The notes beneath the pieces are model-generated. The model had not been told where the DNA came from. It saw only the letters and a program-made list of their open reading frames with translations, and searched no databases. Positions 60,026 through 64,000 of a DNA stretch of 64,000 nucleotides are shown here, one piece after another. This DNA is from Dehalococcoidia bacterium (GTDB lineage: Bacteria > Chloroflexota > Dehalococcoidia > UBA2979): assembly GCA_023228825.1 (NCBI GenBank), contig JALOAL010000013.1, positions 1-64,000 of the forward strand, written 5' to 3'. Made by a program: the position numbers and the translations under genes. How positions within the stretch are numbered: the first letter of the stretch is position 1; each line of letters opens with the position of its first letter.

Positions 60026-62530
60026 ATGGCCGGTCCGCTGGACGATCTACGCGTCATTGACCTGAGCAACGGGCCCGTGGGCGGCATCGCCACGATGATC
60101 CTGGGGGACTTCGGCGCGGAGGTGGTGAAGGTGGAGCGCCCCGGCGGCGACCCGTTCCGCTTCCTGGCCAGCGCGCCCATGTGGCTGCGCGGCAAAAAGA
60201 GCGTGGAACTGGACCTGAAGCGCGAGGTCGAGAAGCAGCGCCTCTATGACCTGGTGAAGACGGCGGACGTGGTGGTCACCTCGTTCCGGGCGCACGAGGC
60301 GGTGGACCTGGGTTGCGACTACGACGTGCTCGCCTACCAGAACGCCGGCCTGGTCTACACTCAGATCTCCGGCTTCGGCCCCTACGGCCCGTACGTGGGC
60401 TATCCGGGCTACGAGGGCGTGGTGGCGGCCAAGGCCGGCCGCATGATGGCGTTCGAGGGCACCGCCCCGCGCCCCGGCCCGCAGTTCGCGGCGCTGCAGG
60501 TGGGCAGCCACGCGGCCGCGCAGGCCGCTGTCACGGGCACGCTCGCCGCCCTCCTGGCGCGGGAGCACCTCGGCTTTGGGCAGTACGTGGAGACCAGCCT
60601 GCTGCAGGGGCTGATGCCGTACGACCTGGCCGGCCTCGCCATGGCGTCGCTGCGGGAGCGTGACCCGGAGCAGTGGTCGCTGGACGCTGTGCCCGCGGCA
60701 GCCGGACGCATGCCCACCATCAACTACCAGCCCGTGATGGCGAAGGACGGGCGCTGGATCCAGTTGGGCAACCTGCTCCAGCACCTCTTCGACAACTTCA
60801 TCGCCGCCACGGACATGGTGGACATCTTCGCGGACGGCAAGCACGAGGGCTCACCCGCGCTCTGGGAGGAAGAGGTGCGCGAGGCCTTCCGCGACCGCAT
60901 GTTCAACCGCATGCGCGAGAAGACCGCGGACGAGTGGCAGCGCATCTTCGTGGAGAACGGCGGCGTGGTCTCCACCATCTACGAGACCACGCAGGACGCG
61001 CTGGACAACCCGGACCTGGTGATGAACGGCCACGTGATCGAGGTCGCGGACCCGCGCGGCACCCTGAAGAACGCCACCACGGTCATGGAGGCCGTGCTGG
61101 GCTTCTACGGCGACGACTCGCACCAGCGCGCGCCCATGAAGCAGATCGGCCCGGTGGCCCTGCTGACGGAGACCCCGGCGGAGATCCACGGCGACATCCC
61201 CGCCGTGGGCCAGCACACGCGCGCCATGCTGGAGGACAAGCGCACGCCCTGGCAGCCCCTGAACAAGGAGCAGCGCAGCCACGCCCCCGCGCTCGACGGC
61301 GTCACCGTGCTGGACTTCAGCACGATCATCGCGGCGCCCCTGGGCTGCTCGCACCTGGCGGACCTGGGCGCGCGGGTGATCAAGGTGGAGCAGGTGGGCG
61401 GCGACCCGTGGCGCTGGATGGGCAACGGGAGCCTGGGCGCCATCCGCACGAACGCCGGCAAGGAAAGCATCTGCGTGGACCTGAAGCACCCGGAGGGCCA
61501 GGCGATCGTGCGTGCGCTGATCGAACAGGCGGACATGATCGTGCACAACTACCGACCCGGCGTGCCCCAGCGCCTGGGCATCTCCTACGAGGACGCGAAG
61601 GCGATCAAGCCGGACATCATCTACCTGAACGTGAACGGCTACGGCCCCGCCGGCCCCAGCGCCCACCGGCCGGCCACGCACCCCATCCCGGGCGCGGCGC
61701 TGGGCGGCGCCACCTGGCAGTCCGGCGGCCTCCCCACCGGCGTCAGCCTGGAGGAGATCCGGGAGGGCGCCCGCCGTCTTTTCCGCGCGAACGAGGTGAA
61801 CCCGGACCCCAACACCTCCGCCGTGGTCGCCACCACGGCAGTGCTGGCCCTCTACGCACGGAAGCGCACCGGCATGGGGCAGGAGGTGTTCGTGGACATG
61901 ATGGGCGCCAACGCCTTCGCCAACTCGGACGACTTCTTCTGGTACGAGGACCGCGAGGAGCGCCCGGACGTCGATCCTGACCTCCTCGGCACCGGCCCGC
62001 TCTACCGCCTCTACCCGTGCAAGGAAGGCTGGGTCTTCCTGGGCATCCTGCTGGAGAAGGAGTGGGTGCGCTTCTGCCGCCGCATCGGCAGCCCGGAACT
62101 GGCGATCGACCCGCGCTTCGACACACGGGTGGCCAGGCAGGAGAACGCCCCGGCCCTGACCGCGCTGTTGGAGGAACTCTTCCTCACGGAGAGCGCGGAC
62201 GACTGGGAGCGCCTGCTGGGCGTGGCCGGCCTCGGCTGCGTGCGCGCGGACGGCCCCCTGCCGGGCGAGTTCTGGCACACCGACCAGCAGGTGCAGGTGA
62301 ACGAGTACAAGGCGACGGTGGTGCACCCGCAGCACGGAGAGATGGAGCGCCACGGCCCCGTCGTCCGGCTGCGCCAGACACCGAACCGCATCGCCTCCGC
62401 CCCGCTGGCAGGCCAGCACACGGACGTCCTGCTGCGCGAACTCGGCTACACCGAGGAGGACGTCGCCCGCCTGCGTGAGGCCGGCGTCGTGTGGGCGGAG
62501 CAGGCCGTGGAGGCGCTCACGGAGGCGTAG
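60026..62530 (+). CDS. Fused double CaiB/BaiF family III CoA-transferase
   Basis: This 834-residue protein holds two family III CoA-transferase domains in tandem, at about residues 1-405 and 420-834. The second starts again with GVTVLDFSTIIAAPLG. Aligned to the single-domain enzymes at 3785-6480, the catalytic aspartate is kept as D594 in the second half. The equivalent position in the first half is S161, so the first half is probably inactive. AAGGGGGAG precedes the ATG at 60026. Fused forms are known in this family, but the half-inactive state is worth checking. Substrate unknown. Confidence 0.92.
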   Translation: MAGPLDDLRVIDLSNGPVGGIATMILGDFGAEVVKVERPGGDPFRFLASAPMWLRGKKSVELDLKREVEKQRLYDLVKTADVVVTSFRAHEAVDLGCDYDVLAYQNAGLVYTQISGFGPYGPYVGYPGYEGVVAAKAGRMMAFEGTAPRPGPQFAALQVGSHAAAQAAVTGTLAALLAREHLGFGQYVETSLLQGLMPYDLAGLAMASLRERDPEQWSLDAVPAAAGRMPTINYQPVMAKDGRWIQLGNLLQHLFDNFIAATDMVDIFADGKHEGSPALWEEEVREAFRDRMFNRMREKTADEWQRIFVENGGVVSTIYETTQDALDNPDLVMNGHVIEVADPRGTLKNATTVMEAVLGFYGDDSHQRAPMKQIGPVALLTETPAEIHGDIPAVGQHTRAMLEDKRTPWQPLNKEQRSHAPALDGVTVLDFSTIIAAPLGCSHLADLGARVIKVEQVGGDPWRWMGNGSLGAIRTNAGKESICVDLKHPEGQAIVRALIEQADMIVHNYRPGVPQRLGISYEDAKAIKPDIIYLNVNGYGPAGPSAHRPATHPIPGAALGGATWQSGGLPTGVSLEEIREGARRLFRANEVNPDPNTSAVVATTAVLALYARKRTGMGQEVFVDMMGANAFANSDDFFWYEDREERPDVDPDLLGTGPLYRLYPCKEGWVFLGILLEKEWVRFCRRIGSPELAIDPRFDTRVARQENAPALTALLEELFLTESADDWERLLGVAGLGCVRADGPLPGEFWHTDQQVQVNEYKATVVHPQHGEMERHGPVVRLRQTPNRIASAPLAGQHTDVLLRELGYTEEDVARLREAGVVWAEQAVEALTEA

Positions 62531-62533
62531 CCT

Positions 62534-62549
62534 CCCCCCCCCCCCCCCC
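62534..62549 (+). repeat. Poly-C tract of 16 bases
   Basis: Sixteen consecutive C residues follow the CoA-transferase stop codon by three bases. Such a tract is unstable in replication and could vary in length. It lies between the stop and the next gene, so it cannot change a reading frame here. It may also be a sequencing or assembly artefact. Confidence 0.85.
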
Positions 62550-62668
62550 ACCGCCCTCGGTACCCCTCCGTCCGAGGGCAACCCCGGCGCCACCACGCGC
62601 GTTGTCTGCACGTGGGCCTGCGGCATGGGGGTTCGCCTCGCACTGCGGGTATAGAGGGGGAGCCGCCT

Positions 62669-63922
62669 GTGGCGGTCGAGGTGAGGCATTGCACGCCGGC
62701 GGAGATGGACGCGTTCTTCGCTGTCCCCACCTACGTCTTCGGGATGTCCTATGACGCCCAGGACGAGTGGGCCGAACTCAACAAGATCGAGGGCCAGTAC
62801 CCAACGTCCGCGACCATGGCCGCCTTCGTGGACGGGCGCATCGCCTCCACGCTGGGGGCGCACGACTGGCGCACCCGGGTCAACGGGCGCTCCGTGCCCA
62901 CCGCCTGCGTCACCACCGTGGGCACCATGCCGGAGTTCCGGCGCCAGGGCTACCAGCGCCTGGTGATGGCGCGGTCGCTCGAATGGCATCGGGAGGCTGG
63001 GCAGCCGCTGGCGATGCTGTGGGCCTCCTTCGGCGCGATCTACCAGCGCTATGGCTACGGGCTGGCCTCCGCGCACACGATGTACACGTTCGACCCGCGG
63101 TTCGTGGCGCTGCGCGACCCCGACCCGCCGAGCCAGGACGGCTACGCGGTGCGCCTCGTCGATGCGGCCACGCACCGCCCGCTCGTGGAGCGGCTGTACG
63201 AGGCGTACATCGCCCCCCGCACGCTCGCCATCGAGCGCGACTCGGTCCACTGGGAGGTCTACTGGCACTGGGAGGTGGCGCGCCGCAAGGACCGCACGAA
63301 GTACGTGGCCATCGCCTATGACGGCGAGGCCGCGCCACAGGGCTTCCTCATCTACAGCACGGCGGAGGACATGGGCGCACCCTTCCAGCCGGGCCCTGAC
63401 CAGTCGATGGAGGTAGAGCAGTTCATCCCCCTGACGCTGGAGGCCCACCGCGCCATGTGGAACTACATCCGCTCCCATGACCTGGTGCGCCAGGTGAAGT
63501 TGGGCTTCGTCCCGGAGGACGACCCCACGGTGGACATGCTGCTGGAGCCGCGCGAACTCCAGCGCCGCACCGGCGACGGCATGTGGCTCCGCATCGTGGA
63601 CGTGGCGGCGGCCCTGGAGGCGCGGGGCTACGAGACGGACGCGCGGGGCTCGGTCACCATCGCGGTGCGGGACGACCTCTGCCCGTGGAACACCGGCACC
63701 TACCGCCTGAGCGTCGAGGGCGGCCAGGCCACCGTGCGGCCCGCCAGCGGCGCCCCTGACCTTGCGATGCCGGTGGCGGCGCTGTCGCCGCTCTACTCGG
63801 GCTTCCGCACCGCCACCCAACTGGCGCGCGGCGGCCGCATCGAGGGCGACCGGGAGGCGCTCCAGCGCGCGGACGCGCTCTTCCGCACAGCCTACCGGCC
63901 GCACGTGTTGGAGGGCTTCTAG
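62669..63922 (+). CDS. Eis-like GNAT acetyltransferase with SCP2-type C-terminus
   Basis: The 417-residue protein matches the Eis family layout. An N-terminal GNAT domain has FRRQGYQRLVMA as acetyl-CoA loop and YGLASAHTMYTFDPR. A second GNAT-like domain holds the central region. A C-terminal SCP2-like domain of about 100 residues contains VTIAVRDDLCPWNTGTYRL. Eis proteins acetylate amines of drugs or peptides; resistance is not implied. The start is GTG at 62669, with AGAGGGGGAG upstream. The last 78 bases of the window hold no gene. Confidence 0.88.
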   Translation: MAVEVRHCTPAEMDAFFAVPTYVFGMSYDAQDEWAELNKIEGQYPTSATMAAFVDGRIASTLGAHDWRTRVNGRSVPTACVTTVGTMPEFRRQGYQRLVMARSLEWHREAGQPLAMLWASFGAIYQRYGYGLASAHTMYTFDPRFVALRDPDPPSQDGYAVRLVDAATHRPLVERLYEAYIAPRTLAIERDSVHWEVYWHWEVARRKDRTKYVAIAYDGEAAPQGFLIYSTAEDMGAPFQPGPDQSMEVEQFIPLTLEAHRAMWNYIRSHDLVRQVKLGFVPEDDPTVDMLLEPRELQRRTGDGMWLRIVDVAAALEARGYETDARGSVTIAVRDDLCPWNTGTYRLSVEGGQATVRPASGAPDLAMPVAALSPLYSGFRTATQLARGGRIEGDREALQRADALFRTAYRPHVLEGF

Positions 63923-64000
63923 CAGCCCTCGGACGGCCGTGAGCGGCTGGGCAGCCGTAACACGGACGTAACGCCGCAGACATTCCCGCGACACGCGCAA

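Noticed and set aside
60851..64000. A very long open frame of over 1000 codons on the minus strand
   Set aside because: It is antisense to the fused CoA-transferase and Eis-like genes, its composition is Arg/His/Val-rich without motifs, and long antisense frames are expected at this GC content.

Overview
This is a gene-dense, very GC-rich (roughly 70%) bacterial chromosomal segment. It carries about 60 protein genes on both strands and no rRNA, tRNA, CRISPR array, intact insertion sequence or phage gene that I could find. Several features suggest a member of the Chloroflexota, perhaps near Dehalococcoidia/Tepidiformia: many family III CoA-transferases, stand-alone SDR enzymes, MaoC/FAS1-like dehydratase pairs, several MFS exporters, two ECF sigma factors with membrane partners, and frequent GTG/TTG starts with purine-rich ribosome binding sites. 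This placement is an inference from gene content, not from a marker gene.

Layout. 0.2-11 kb: a zinc-ribbon protein, a BNR-repeat protein, an SDR, an APH-like kinase, two tandem CoA-transferases, two alpha/beta hydrolases and two paralogous MFS transporters. 11-13 kb: a third MFS protein. 12.9-16.3 kb: a copper-resistance operon with a CsoR-type operator, a two-module copper-binding protein, csoR and copA. 16.3-17.5 kb: two GNAT acetyltransferases. 17.5-19.6 kb: an ECF sigma factor, a coupled membrane partner and a secreted cupredoxin; the sigma and cupredoxin genes share a nearly identical promoter. 19.7-22.4 kb: a divergent PadR-controlled locus with two operator palindromes, encoding membrane and secreted proteins of unknown function. 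22.5-25.4 kb: an MFS remnant, an acyl-CoA dehydrogenase, an atypical SDR and a VOC protein. 25.6-36.3 kb: an Lhr helicase, a secreted PLA2-like protein, an SDR, a UspA protein, a HAD hydrolase, a methyltransferase and a DEAD-box helicase. 36.3-38.5 kb: DUF1684, YqeC and MobA. 38.5-46.3 kb: a DUF6159-like membrane protein, an MscS channel, an ECF sigma/FecR pair, an MFS protein and argC. 46.4-51.6 kb: a GGQ release-factor-like protein, an MFS protein, two ClpS paralogues, a PPOX flavoprotein, a TauE/SafE protein and a crotonase. 51.6-57.1 kb: a ferric-type ABC transporter split around an L-2-hydroxyglutarate oxidase gene, with a DtxR/IdeR-like box before the binding-protein gene. 57-64 kb: a FAS1-like/MaoC dehydratase pair, a GNAT and methyltransferase pair, a fused double CoA-transferase and an Eis-like acetyltransferase.

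How the genes fit together. Acyl-CoA metabolism recurs throughout (CoA-transferases, acyl-CoA dehydrogenase, crotonase, dehydratases, SDRs), consistent with degradation of varied organic acids or lipids. Metal handling is the second theme (copper export and sensing, secreted cupredoxin, iron uptake, molybdenum and possibly selenium cofactor maturation). The strongest candidates for undescribed systems are the ECF sigma/cupredoxin regulon at 17.5-19.6 kb and the PadR-controlled divergent locus at 19.7-22.4 kb.
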